The position numbers were made by a program, and so were the translations under genes. The notes under the pieces were generated by a model, which saw only the letters and a program-made list of their open reading frames with translations, was not told the origin of the DNA and did not search any database. 64,000 nt of DNA. It comes from Marsupella aquatica (Eukaryota > Marchantiophyta). The stretch covers positions 13,888,001-13,952,000 of the forward strand of contig OZ316893.1 in the NCBI GenBank assembly GCA_973895155.1. The letters run 5' to 3'. Below, piece after piece: positions 38,216 to 49,280 of this stretch; within the stretch, counting starts at the first letter, position 1; each line of letters begins with the position of its first letter.

Positions 38216-38956
38216 ATGGAACCTGAACCAGGATCAAATGACGAACAGCAATCCTCGGAAACCCAGGATAAGAAAGAGATCCAGATTGAAGGCGCAAATA
38301 TACCTGTGAGAGGTGAACTCATCAAGCACACAGATTCAGAAATGACGACAATTTTGGAGGAGGGCGAGCAGAGCACTCAAGAAGGCGAGCAGAGCACTAA
38401 AGACGACGACCGGAGTCACTCTAAGGAAACGATTTCACCTAAGAAGCATAGCAAAGCTCCTCTGGAAACTGCTGGATCTGACTCAGATACAGAGAGTACA
38501 TCTCCCAAGAGTGAAACGAAGATCACAAGGAAGAAGCAAAGCAAAGTGCAAAGGGAAGTCTCCGAAGCAGTCATCAAAAGGAAAGAAACAATCAAGGCAT
38601 TACTAGTATCTTCAGAAATCTTGCCAGAAGAGGACGAAACTTCAGTAGAAGAAGTAGAAGAGGGGCCTCCTCCAGAACCAGGACACAGTCATTTCAAGTT
38701 TCTCAAGAAAAGGTGTGGGAAATTGGTGAATCTCGAGACATGGGTGGCACCCTGGGAGGGGTATAACATGTTGGAAACTCCTAAGTCTTGGAAACCGGTT
38801 GACGAATGGGCTCCAACTCGCCAATTCAATCGTTATCACAACAAGTTGGTGGTCTGGAGGCACAACCATCCCTTGGCACAACACATCGGATGGGACAGAG
38901 GATGCATCACAAAGTATTGTAAAAGGCCCATGATTTCAAGCTCCTGGGATAACTAA
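38216..38956 (+). CDS. hypothetical protein with acidic N-terminus and Trp-rich C-terminus
   Basis: An uninterrupted 246-codon frame starts at ATG 38216 in a fair context (GCAATGG) and ends TAA at 38956; by chance such a length is very unlikely. Residues 1 to about 160 are rich in Glu, Ser, Thr and Lys, with a short repeat (EGEQST twice), and look disordered. Residues from about 160 are different: GHSHFKFLKKRCGKLV, LETWVAPWEGYNM, SWKPVDEWAPTRQFNRY, VVWRHNHPLAQHIGWDRG, suggesting a small folded domain with about six Trp. I do not recognise it. The frame is open upstream to 38138, after an AG at 38136-38137 (TCAATAG|G), so it may be the last exon of a longer gene. Confidence 0.6.
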   Translation: MEPEPGSNDEQQSSETQDKKEIQIEGANIPVRGELIKHTDSEMTTILEEGEQSTQEGEQSTKDDDRSHSKETISPKKHSKAPLETAGSDSDTESTSPKSETKITRKKQSKVQREVSEAVIKRKETIKALLVSSEILPEEDETSVEEVEEGPPPEPGHSHFKFLKKRCGKLVNLETWVAPWEGYNMLETPKSWKPVDEWAPTRQFNRYHNKLVVWRHNHPLAQHIGWDRGCITKYCKRPMISSSWDN

Positions 38957-39059
38957 TATAAAAGTGGAATCAAGCTTCCAACAGTCGCCCCAATTTGGTG
39001 GCGCATGTTGTTCTTATATATTTGTGTAATTATGGTTTGTGTGGAACGATGGACGGAGC

Positions 39060-39132
39060 GGTTCCATGGTGTAGTGGTTATCACGTCTGCTTTACACGCA
39101 GAAGGTCGCGAGTTCGAGCCTCGCTGGGATCA
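39060..39132 (+). tRNA. tRNA-Val (UAC)
   Basis: The 73 bases fold as a full cloverleaf. The acceptor stem is GGTTCCA with TGGGATC (two G-U pairs), the D arm GTG...CAC, the anticodon stem TCTGC/GCAGA around TTTACAC and the T stem GCGAG/CTCGC with loop TTCGAGC; the discriminator is A. The anticodon TAC reads GTA valine codons. There is no intron. Four T residues at 39135-39138 can serve as the Pol III stop. The internal A and B boxes (TGGTGTAGTGG and GTTCGAGCC) are intact, so it should be functional. Confidence 0.95.
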
Positions 39133-39138
39133 CATTTT

Positions 39139-41100
39139 GCCCCTACTGTCTACGTGGTGGAAGTTTTTAAATGCGTTGCTATTACTATCATGATATGAGG
39201 AAAACAGATGCTATATAGTGTTTTGGTCTCTTCTGTATCGGATTATACCTCATCTGCTGTGGCTAAGAGGGGTTGCTGTTTCATGGGGCATGAGTATTAT
39301 TTTCTTTATAGAATAAGGAAGATACAAATAGAATCACTCACATCAGAGCTGATTTGCCCACCAATGAAGTACGTCAAATCGTAATCTCTAAAATTTTCTT
39401 CCAATAATGTTTCATACGTAATTTCCTTTTGGCTGCCCCACCTTCCAGGCTGGTTTTTTTGCATTGTTCAATAAAGAGAACTCTTTAGAGGCAGAGTAAT
39501 AAAGATTCAGGGTCGCTTTTCCTAGCAAAGTGTTCCATATTTTTGCAAGCCCAGTGGAGCTCACACAGTGTTCAAGTTTAAGTAAAGACCCCAGGTCATG
39601 CTATTCGTCAAAAAATCATTATGCTTCCTTTAATTCTCTTCTTTAATTAATCATAGAAAAAAATGATACCATGAGTTTCGAGTACTCTTCTTACAATATG
39701 GTCTAAATGCCTGCTCTATTGCATCAATTTCAGAATGCTTAGCAAATTTGTTATTGTATTATTTCTAGAATAGATCAGCAAAACAATACATTTGTTGTCT
39801 CCATCACAAGATTCCAACAACTTGCTGACCACTACTATTGTTGTTTGGATCAAGCAATTTTAATTCACTGAGTGACGAGATTATCCATCAAATTATGAAC
39901 ACCAAGTGCAACTGCAACCTCATTGCCATGTTTGAGGACAACAATGCTCATGCCACCTTTAAAATAGAATAAGATCTGAGAGTGTGGAATGAAAATTTCA
40001 AATTGTCAATAGCTAATCAAACACAAGTACCAGAATTTGGGGAAATTATGATGTGTCTCAAATCGGGAAAGAAAGTCATTTATCAATAAGTTAAAATAGC
40101 ATGGTCTCAGAACTGGCCAGCTATATATCATGTGACTGAAGTTCTTTAAACAAAGGTGGGGAAGGTCTTGAGATAAAAGTTTCATAACAATTGACTACCG
40201 ATGCAATTGCCCACCATGCTAGATCAAGGACATCTGCTAAGGGAACAATGTGAAGATACGTCATAAGCTACGCCTGGATGTTCACATTCACCCTCATTAT
40301 CTGACTCAAACTTTGTCAAAAGTGTAATAATAACCATTGTTCCCATTCAAGTTCACATCCCGAGAGGTAGAGCTCTAGTGGAGTTACCATATCTAACTAA
40401 TAATTTGTGATCAAAAGCACTCTGGGACCTGTGGTCTAGAGTGAAGCCTTAGTACATTATTATATTACTGAAAATGTACAAATAAATGAAGTGCTCCAAA
40501 TAGCAAATGTTTACAGTTTGCTAGTGATATTCCTGTTTGGTAAAAACAAATTGTCTTTTAGGTCATTATGACTCACCCACAACAAGACAGACAGCACATG
40601 ATTTATTTGTAGAGGAAAATAGGTCATATAATGTTTGTGGCTTCAAAAGGATGACGTGGCTGCATGAGGAAATTAGAATTCTCAAGTTCATTTAAGAAAG
40701 GACCCCTTAATCAAAGAAAATAACATAATTACTAAGTTTTCAAGAAGAGCAGTTGGTATGGGTCCTCAGATCGGCAGTAGTTATTAGCCCAATAATTAAT
40801 GGCCAGACTCCATTACGGAAGGGCGAATGGGCGACGGTGTTTCTTATTATTTAATTTACAACAGTCTCGTCCCTGTTCTCCATGCCAAGCGTGAGCTTTG
40901 AGGCTCGGAAGATCCTGACCCAGACCCAGCCGGGGATCTTGCAAATGCCCAGACACCAGTCCTGTTCCAAGAATTTAGGCCATATAAACCGTTAGATCAT
41001 GCAAAGAGGTCATGGACTACCGTCGATCACTCCCCAACTAGGGGGCGCCTCTAGTTGAAAGGTATATGGCCGGGTAACTGACAGGATCAGGCTCGGACAT
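39139..41100. other. AT-rich intergenic stretch
   Basis: No open frame of interest, no repeat longer than a few units and no splice-linked coding signal. The base composition turns GC-rich abruptly near 41.05 kb, where the ARL1 promoter and leader begin. Confidence 0.5.
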
Positions 41101-41721
41101 CCGTCCGAAGGGAGGCGAGGGCAGCCTCGGCTTTACGGCAGGAAAAGCCTCGGAGGCTCGGGACAGGCTCGGCCTCGACCGTCGTCGGCTCTGGTTCTGT
41201 CATTTCAGTAATCGGTTCTGAGGGAAGAGGAGCTTTTTGCTCGAGCGAAAAGCAGAGGAGATTTCGGTTGTTTTGGAGGGGATGGCCGACTCGATCGCGG
41301 AGTAGGAGACACATTTTTCCACGGGTTTGCTCTCTGATCCGATCTGGTCTGGTCCGCGGTAGATGTGGCGCATATTGTGGAGCTTGTGGGTAGCTCGATT
41401 GATGACGTTTCGGTGAAGATCGAGGTGCGTTTGGAAGGGCGTTGGGAATAGCTCAGAGGCGAGGTTCTATCTATGTGCCTGGTGGTGTAGATCTGCTCTG
41501 GCGCTATTCGGAAAGGCGATACGAGAGATTCACGCACGGTTAGAGCTGGTTTGGTTTGGTTTGATTTGGTTTTCTTCGGATTTGTAGATCTTTGTAGCTG
41601 TAGAAAAGCGAGCTGTTATCTAGTCGCGGTTGAGGGAAATCGGAGGACGAAGCTTCTGCCGAGGAGGAGGAGGAGGAGAAGGAGCCGCATACGAGGTGGA
41701 GAGGAGAGGAGGGGACTCAAA
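41101..41721 (+). promoter_or_regulatory. ARL1 promoter and 5' leader region
   Basis: This stretch is GC-rich compared with its flanks and ends in a purine-rich leader (GAGGAGGAGGAGGAGAAGGAG at about 41662-41682) just before the ARL1 start. Open frames on either strand here lack domains. No TATA box is evident, which suits a housekeeping promoter. The exact transcription start cannot be read from sequence alone. Confidence 0.4.
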
Positions 41722-44700
41722 ATGGGGATGTTTTTGTCGAGACTTTTCACCCAATTTTTCGGGGACAAGGAGGCCCGAATTCTCGTTCTAGGGCTTGATA
41801 ATGCTGGAAAGACCACCATTCTTTGTATCCTTGTCATACTCTCTGTTTTCTCTTTAAGTCTCCCTTGTTCCCTTGGTTCTCCGTTTCTGCTAACAATAGA
41901 TGTCGAAGGTTTTGTGTGCCATTCCACTTTGACTATCTCATGAACGAATCGTACTCCCTTAGCTGGCCTGTCTGCTTTGCTCCGAATCTGAGATCTGTGA
42001 CCATTGTTAGTATTGTCGTTGACCAAGTGTGCTGAGCTAGCACTGGGTTGTCACAGTGCCTGTGAATCTCATTTACACTCACTACGAACCGAAAATCTTT
42101 CAGGTCGTGCTTTCACGGTGTTTAAGACTCACAATTGGGTTCCCGACGTCTCTGGGGACCAATGTAGTTAAATGTAGCAACATGTAGCAAAATTAGAGAA
42201 TCTTGCTTGCATATTTAGGTCACGTTCAAACCTATTCCTTTTGCATATGTCCTTAATTCAAGTTCCAGATCGACTGCAAGTGGGAGAGGTGGTGGCGACC
42301 ATTCCAAGTATGATTCTCTTCCTTCTTCCCTTTCTGTTTACTATTGCAACCTGATTTTGCAACTTTATTTTACTTTCCATGCCTAGTTGAGACCTCGTTG
42401 GCTTAAAATGGGCTTGATATTGCATGCAATTATCAGCTCGTTCTTTCTCCTTCTCTTGCTCACAACACAGTAATATGTAGCCAACTATAATATATTGTAG
42501 AAACACTTTCAAACCCCCTGCAAGGCCCCTATCTGGTTAGGCACACCTCGTTAAATGTCTCTTGTGAGGCTGTTACATCTCCTGAAAATGAATTGAATGG
42601 ATATATTCATATTCTCCATGAATTAGATATCTTCTGTAGGTGTTTCCATTGGCCAGGATAAGACCAACAGGGTCACAAGTTGTGAAAAATAAAGCAACCT
42701 TCAAGTCAACCGACCATCCATCTGCACGAGTGCAGTTATTATGAGGGTGTGAGAGGATGAAAACAGTTGGGGTTGGTGCGGCGGAAGTAAAGCAGTGGTA
42801 TTTTACTCTGGTAGCTCTTACAGCAGAGCCACTCGAAACCGAAGTTTGGGTCCTTTGAACAGAACTTGAGGACCGGGTCTAGTAGTCGATGATCACCACG
42901 AGAATTTGACAAAGACGTTCACTAGGACATCACACAAAGTGAATCAAAGAGTAATAAATAAATGAGAATACGTTGGCTAGTAGTTTAACGACTGTCCTTA
43001 GAGGGCAAAGGTGTGGATAAAGCTTTTAAAATCTCTTTGTGTATAAGTTGGAATCTACGTTTTTCCCCGTCTAGAACATTATAGTCCGTATTAACCAAAA
43101 TCTGGAAATCATTCCACACTGGATTGCTTTTCTTCCCTACAAGTTACCGTTACTCATTCTTTGTGTCTGTTGGTCGTCTTATGTGGCAGCTATTGGATTC
43201 AACGTCGAGACTGTGCAATATAACAACATTAAATTTCAAGTTTGGGATTTAGGTGGGATGATAACGTCCACTTATTAATGAACAACATCTTATTCTACAC
43301 GCCTAGGGTTGATGGGTTCATGTAAAATCTGTTGATTGTCAATTCTACCTGGATTTGTCCTGTCTGCGTGATCACTGGAGTCCGGTTTTGATGCTAGCAA
43401 GCCTTTGTACATTACGAATAGGATAGGACGTTAATTCCACTATTCTGTGCACTTGAGTAGCGATGCATGTTGAAAATTTCCTGCCATCCGTATACTATGA
43501 TTTTCTTACAATTGGGGTCGTTGATTTTGTCCATGTGGTGACTCCAGGTGGTCAAACAAGTATTAGGTAACCACTCATGACTTCAACCGATGTAGATCTG
43601 TTTGATTGAGTCAAGGGGTCTTGGTATTAGACTCTAATTCAGATGTAGACTCTGTACGTTTCCTGTGTCACTCATGGCCCTCTCTTTTGTCTTTCCCAGT
43701 TCCAGCTTCTACGATTTTTTTACGCCTGCTTAACGCCGTATTGGATAAATTTCATTGTGAGTCGGAGTACACACGAACAGAATTATTTGGTGCATTCTGA
43801 AATTTATGCGTATAGTGGATGACCAGGTTAAGGTATTGTGAGGTGTCCTATGGCCAAGGTGTTTACGCTCATGTCTTCTCTAGTCCGTTGACCGACCCTA
43901 AAATTGGCTCATGCAGACCCTACTGGCGATGTTACTTCCCCAATACACAAGCAATTATCTACGTCGTAGATTCAAGTGACACTGATAGGATGGCTACCGC
44001 GAAGGAGGAGTTTCACGCTATTTTAGAGGTAAGTGTTCTGTTTTGAGAATCAGGAACCAACTTTCTTCGGACAAGAACCGGAGCCTTCAAAGCATTGGTT
44101 TAAAGGCAACGAATGAGTAGATGTCTCTTTGATAAACGAACTTTCTATTCACATCAGGTGGTGTTTCACTTGACAGGAAGAAGAGTTGAAAGATTCTGTG
44201 GTTCTCATATATGCAAATAAACAGGTACAGTGTAGTCGTTAAATTTGTCCTTGCTCCTGTATTTTGCTCTTTTCTCAGCGGACTTGATACGTTTGGAATG
44301 TTCTTGGACAATTCTTTGCTTGAAGTTCTATTGTGTTGCCCTCTCAATCTGAATGGAATACTTGTTGACAAAGTTTCGCAAAATCAGCTGGAAGAAGCCA
44401 ATATTTTGTTTCTGTGATGATCTCAGGATCTCCCTGGAGCACTTGATGATGCATCTGTCACAGAGGCCTTGAATTTGCACAAGATCAAGAACAGGCAATG
44501 GGCTATTTTCAAGACGTCAGCATTGAAGGGAGAGGGCTTATTTGAAGGCTTGGATTGGTGAGTTGGGTCCCTTTCTTCTTACGAGGTTACGCCACAGACT
44601 ACACCCGTTCTTTTGTCGAATTTCAACAGTCAAGATCCCTTTTGCGAGGGGCATTGTCAAGGTTGTCTGTTTATATAGAGGATCACCTATTTGTGTTAGC

Positions 44701-45065
44701 TACCATGATATATAGTGTGCCAGGAAAGATGAATACGCCTAAGCTGTGGGAATCCTTTGTGATCAAGGCCTGTGGCAAAAAGGATGTTCTGAATATTTTC
44801 AGATAGTCTTCATTTGGGAAAGGATGTGCTGTACAATTTTTTCGGGATGTGGATACTTTGTCATTATATTTTCCGAGGTTAACATCTCTTCTAGGATTTA
44901 AACTCAGGGTTGGGGTAGTTGTTTCTAACTGGAGGATTCAAGTGGTTTCTGTCGATTGTGCTTTGAGCTTGTCGATCATTCTTCCAGTCACATCCATCTA
45001 ACGTGGATCTTATCTGGTGTGGCTTTGTCAGGCTCAGTGACACCTTGAAATCCAGAGGGAGATGA
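41722..45065 (+). CDS. ARL1: ADP-ribosylation-factor-like GTPase ARL1
   Basis: Eight exons join in frame to 182 residues, the usual ARL1 length: 41722-41824, 42269-42307, 43190-43252, 43548-43566, 43917-44028, 44177-44224, 44427-44557 and 45032-45065. All introns are GT-AG. Gly2 is the expected myristoylation site. The P-loop GLDNAGKT is at 24-31, switch I Thr48 in IPTIGFN, WDLGGQ at 66-71 and NKQD at 126-129. The long runs [18 protein letters not shown] and [13 protein letters not shown] identify ARL1 rather than ARF. In the family the GTP form recruits GRIP-domain tethers to the trans-Golgi. Exon 4 is only 19 bases and encodes part of switch II. No defect is seen. The ending SDTLKSRGR differs slightly from Arabidopsis. 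Confidence 0.96.
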
Positions 45066-47872
45066 TCAATGTGGTGGTACGTCCCTTTACTTACTGCCAT
45101 AAATGTGTTTTTAAGTTGCCTCGTTTCAAACTAGGTTGGCTATTGCGTCGAGCGTTTCTTCGAAGCCTTATTCACCTGTTTATGGCATAACGGGATATGT
45201 TGGTCTCGGTTGATTATAGAGTACCAGGATGAATCTCAGAGGTGGGGTTCTATTCATTTATTTTAGGTGTTTAGGAGTATGGCCTGAATGTGTCTCAGGG
45301 ATGTTATAGGCTTTCCCTAACTACAAGCCCCCTTCGTAGGATAGAGAAACCTTTTCGTTTCCAGTATTGCTGAAGCAAATGTTGCATTATGAGCTTAATG
45401 AAGTGTGTTGGGTGATTCAGAATTTCTGGCCTCCCTTTTTGTTTTCTGCTCAGGAAGCAGCTGCTTGTTCAATGTCATGCCGCCTCCTAAGCCGGGTGGT
45501 AAGGCTTCTCTTAGTCCTGAGAATGGAAAGGTGCTGGAGGTATTGTGGACATTGTAGTCCAAGCTGGGAATTCATACAAATGAGATTGAGGTTAGACTCT
45601 GTATTCAGAGGCAAAGATCCAGGATTGGTTGAGACTAGCAATCTTTGCGTCCTCTCTTTACGAAGCAGAAAAGTTTTAGACCGAGGAAACTCCTATATAA
45701 GCCAGGCTCTTCACAGACGGAAAGCAGCAAGCCCTGCCACTGTTGTATAGGAAAACTAAAGTCATCCCCATTTATAGCTGTGAAGTAGATCGTATTACCA
45801 GTGCAATGTTGAAAGTGCCTACGAGAGGACTCGTCAGGACTTCTACAACCGATGCTAGTTTATAAAAGAGAGGCCACGGATTTTTTCTTCAGAAGGGTGC
45901 AGTTGTTAGCCACAATTTCTAATTATTGGCATCATTTCTGGTGCATTTTCTGTTGATTTTATTAAAGGGAGAGTGTTGTCTGCACTATTTTCTCTCGTTT
46001 CTGAAGACTCTACAACACGCGAGAGATATGTGAGAACTACAGTAGTTACTTTGAAGAAACGTATTTTCCGTATGCCACCGGTGTCATGAAAGGATTCTCG
46101 TCCTTAGGTGTAACGAACTAGGTGATACAACTGCACTAGAGCGCGGAGGGGTACTTCGAGCTCCTCCATCTTATTGGTGTCAATTGCGGCCACAAATACC
46201 TGATCACTGGTGCCAGGGTTCTGCATTGAGGGAATTGTGATCCTGGGCTTCTGCTGCCCACCAATGCAGGCCGGAAATTGAAGTGGGTCTAATTTTTTGA
46301 TGCCTTCAATTATGCAAGAGTCCCAAGTGAGCTGGCTTACTATAGCAACAACTCTCTCAGCATGTTGTACTGGAAGCTGTTGGTAAAATTGGCGGAATGT
46401 TGGCAATTACCTTGCCAACATTAAGGGCAGGATGTACTGGTAACAGCGAGTGGGTAGTTATTCTAATCATTCGACTCCATGAATGTACAACTAGTCCGAT
46501 AATTTGAATGAAGCCGCTGCACCATGTGAAAAAGATAACGGCTGTACATTTCTCCAATCTCATTTCGATTTCGATTTTGTAAGATACTGGAGTTGAACTA
46601 CTGTAGTGGATTCCTGCATTCTTTGCCCATTCCCATGGTCAAATTTTGATAAGCAAATGAGGCACTTCAATGCTCAATTTCTGTAATCAGACGGTAGTGA
46701 ACAGGCTCTTTAAGCCTGTCCCAATTTCCCCATTTGAATTTTGAAAAGTGTCGTGAGAGCGGTGTCCCCAGGGAAGCACCTCGTCCCACAAATCTAACTC
46801 CAGCAAAAGTTGTGTCGGGCCAAAAGTATCGTAATGCCTGCCATGAGAGTGTTGTCCCACAAAAGCACCTTGGGGTTAAGCTCGGAACAATGCCTTCCCC
46901 CTGACCCTACGCATGAAGGCCATCCTAGAGAAATATATTTTTGTAATATGAAAAAGGGGCCTGTTTGTGGCTGTTTGGGGGTGTTTCTCAGGGAGTGTCA
47001 TAGCTTCAGAGGTAGGGATGATGGCTTTTGGCCCTAAACAAATGGCCATAGGTGGGGAGGATGGCTTTTGACCATCAACAAATGGCCATGGTTTGTTTGC
47101 AGGGTTATTTAAAAACTGATTATTTATTAATTTTCACTAGCCTCTATAGGGATTTATGGTCAGGGTATATGACTAATCTTAATGACAAAAACTTGTGAAT
47201 AGTGACTTTGGTAATCCATAACTTTTTCAGTCCATAACTTTATTGTCAATTGTTTATGGAAGATTTACACTAAAAACATCCCTTCTCTCTACAAAATTTT
47301 TCTATCATATTCCATGGAAATGGAGGGTTGTTGTTTGTATCATTTCACACCAGGAATGAGTATATTGATTTCTGCTCCCAGAAATGTAGTTTTTGATCGA
47401 ATCCTATCGACTCTCCACTCCACAAGTTTTGCTCAAGTCCTGCCAACTACCCCACAATGCTTTCTCTCTTTTCTGGTCTATGGTAGAGTGCTATCACTTG
47501 TTTCCCAATTTCCCTCATTGTGGATCTAAAGTCTATGCAAAAATCTTAAGTTGTAGTAACTAGTAGACTTTGTGGGAAACAAAACACATTAGGGAAGTGG
47601 AACCACAAATGACAATCAAGCGAAAAGGGAGTCACACAAAATTTGAACACAACCAAATTTGATGGGAAAAAGTTGAATTGCAAAGACAACCCGGCCTCGG
47701 GCCCAGCCTCCTATTGCTTGTCTAATATCTTTGGTCCTCCCTAGGATTGAATTGCTAGTACTCTTCCTACCTCACTACTTTGGACGAGATCACTACCCTT
47801 ACATAATTCCAAATTTGTCAACTTCTAGAATATGTTCCTCCCTCCATTTATCGGGGGCCCAAACCCAACACA
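45066..47872. other. downstream of ARL1; no supported gene
   Basis: A minus-strand frame at 46406-46104 (100 codons; ...LDPLQFPACIGGQQKPRIT...) and a short plus frame at 45475-45548 (MPPPKPGGKASLSPENGK) look somewhat protein-like. Neither joins to other exons or matches a family I know. The rest is non-coding, with a duplicated 20-mer-scale GATGGCTTTTG(G/A)CC motif at about 47019 and 47061. The ARL1 3' untranslated region should occupy the first few hundred bases. Confidence 0.35.
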
Positions 47873-48244
47873 TGTTGAGTAAAACACCTGTTACTTATAA
47901 GACAACATGCATATAAGCAACATCAACCGAATACACAAGTAGTTGACATAGGAGATATGCAGTTCACCTCACCAAAGGTTACGTGCAATGGAACACACGA
48001 AAGAGCTTTATGGAACTCTAAACATGTCGGCCATATTGAGTCTCCCTGACTAAGTTCTTCGTACCGCTCTTGTCCCGCTCTTTGTATGTCCCAACAGGCT
48101 CTGTAACAATGAGCCTAAGTTCCACCCACTAACTCCTGCTAATGTAAATAGTAGTTGTACATCTAATTGTAATGAAACAGCTGACTACGGTTTGACTAGT
48201 TGCAGTTACCTAGTAACTCTAGACGTAAGAGTATATGCCTAAGA
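47873..48244 (-). repeat. solo copia-family LTR with ACACA target duplication
   Basis: The 372-bp segment has the family's block order on the minus strand, including GAACTTAGGCTCATTGTTAC and AAAGCTCTTTCGTGTG. ACACA lies on both sides (47868-47872 and 48245-48249). On the minus strand the expected first bases TGTTAGG read TCTTAGG, a single change. No internal sequence is attached, so it arose by recombination between two LTRs. Confidence 0.75.
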
Positions 48245-48659
48245 ACACATACAAATGGTGTGGCCACCACCCTCCTTGGCGGTACCCACTAGTCATGGCT
48301 AACAATGGCTCCTCTTCTTCTTTGGTGATCTGTAAAGCCATGTAGTCCCAGTAGGCTGCCTTGTATCTCCAAATATGAGCTATTGTGAATTTAGGTGCAT
48401 TGGGTGGCAGTCTCATCCATTTCTTTCTGGTTTGTACAGCCCAAAGGGTACTCATTGGTGACAATAACCCCCAATCCATTCCCTAGCTTGGCTCAAACAA
48501 CCACCACACTCCGAATGGAATGGTAGGAGGTTCACTCAATGATCAATCCCCTTCCTTAGATCGGACAGCCACCACACTCCACTCTCTACCCAGTTTGAAC
48601 TCAAATCATCCAAGTCCTTCCTGGTCCTGGCTGCTGGTCTGCAACCATACCTGATAGCA

Positions 48660-49280
48660 ACGTCACAGTGTGGAAAAAGAAACAAGACTGAGAAGAAGGA
48701 AGGGAAAACACAGGAATATACTCTGGCCAAGAAGGAACTAGAAAAAATGAATGGAAAAATAGAAAAGAAAAGGGAAAGGATCCCTTTTACAGAAAAAAGT
48801 TTAGACACCAACCAGATAGAGAGAGAAAACACAAGGAGGTTCAAAGCAACAGGAAGAAAAGCGAAAAGGGGAAAACAGAACTTTTGGGAAAAAGGCCAAT
48901 GAAAATTTAAACAAAAGGACCTGGTCCCCAAAAGGAGGAGTCAAGGCTGGGAGCAAAAAGGGACCACAAAGGGAAGGGAAAAGAACAAAAGGGTATTTGG
49001 CTCAAAGGCGAAGGTATATATGGACAGTCAAAAGCAAGAGGGGCAAACAAGGCGAAGGGAAGGGAAGGGAAGGACTCTGGCAGGGGAGGGACAAAGGGAG
49101 AAAGCACAAAAGGAAAGGAAGTCAAAACCAAGAGCAAGAGGAAAATGTGGGTACAAAGACAAGCCAAAAACAGAAGAAGAAAGACACCACAAGAAAAGAA
49201 GAGGGAAGGGACTTGGCCCAAAGCCCAGTGGGGAGAAAATAAACTGGAAGGGAACAAAAACTGAGCAAAAAATAGGCAAT
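48660..49280. other. long T-depleted, purine-rich tract
   Basis: The plus strand is dominated by A and G, with few T residues, for about 600 bases, most strongly at 49020-49260 (GAAGGGAAGGGAAGGGAAGG and similar). Open frames across it on both strands (up to 131 codons, Lys/Arg/Gln-rich or Phe/Ser/Pro-rich) result from the skew, not from a gene. Confidence 0.7.

Noticed and set aside
39005-39198. Short open frames across the tRNA
   Set aside because: They run through the tRNA-Val gene and have no protein features.
46104-46563. Two minus-strand frames (100 and 68 codons) that seem protein-like
   Set aside because: They overlap in different frames and could not be joined by consistent splice sites or linked to a family.
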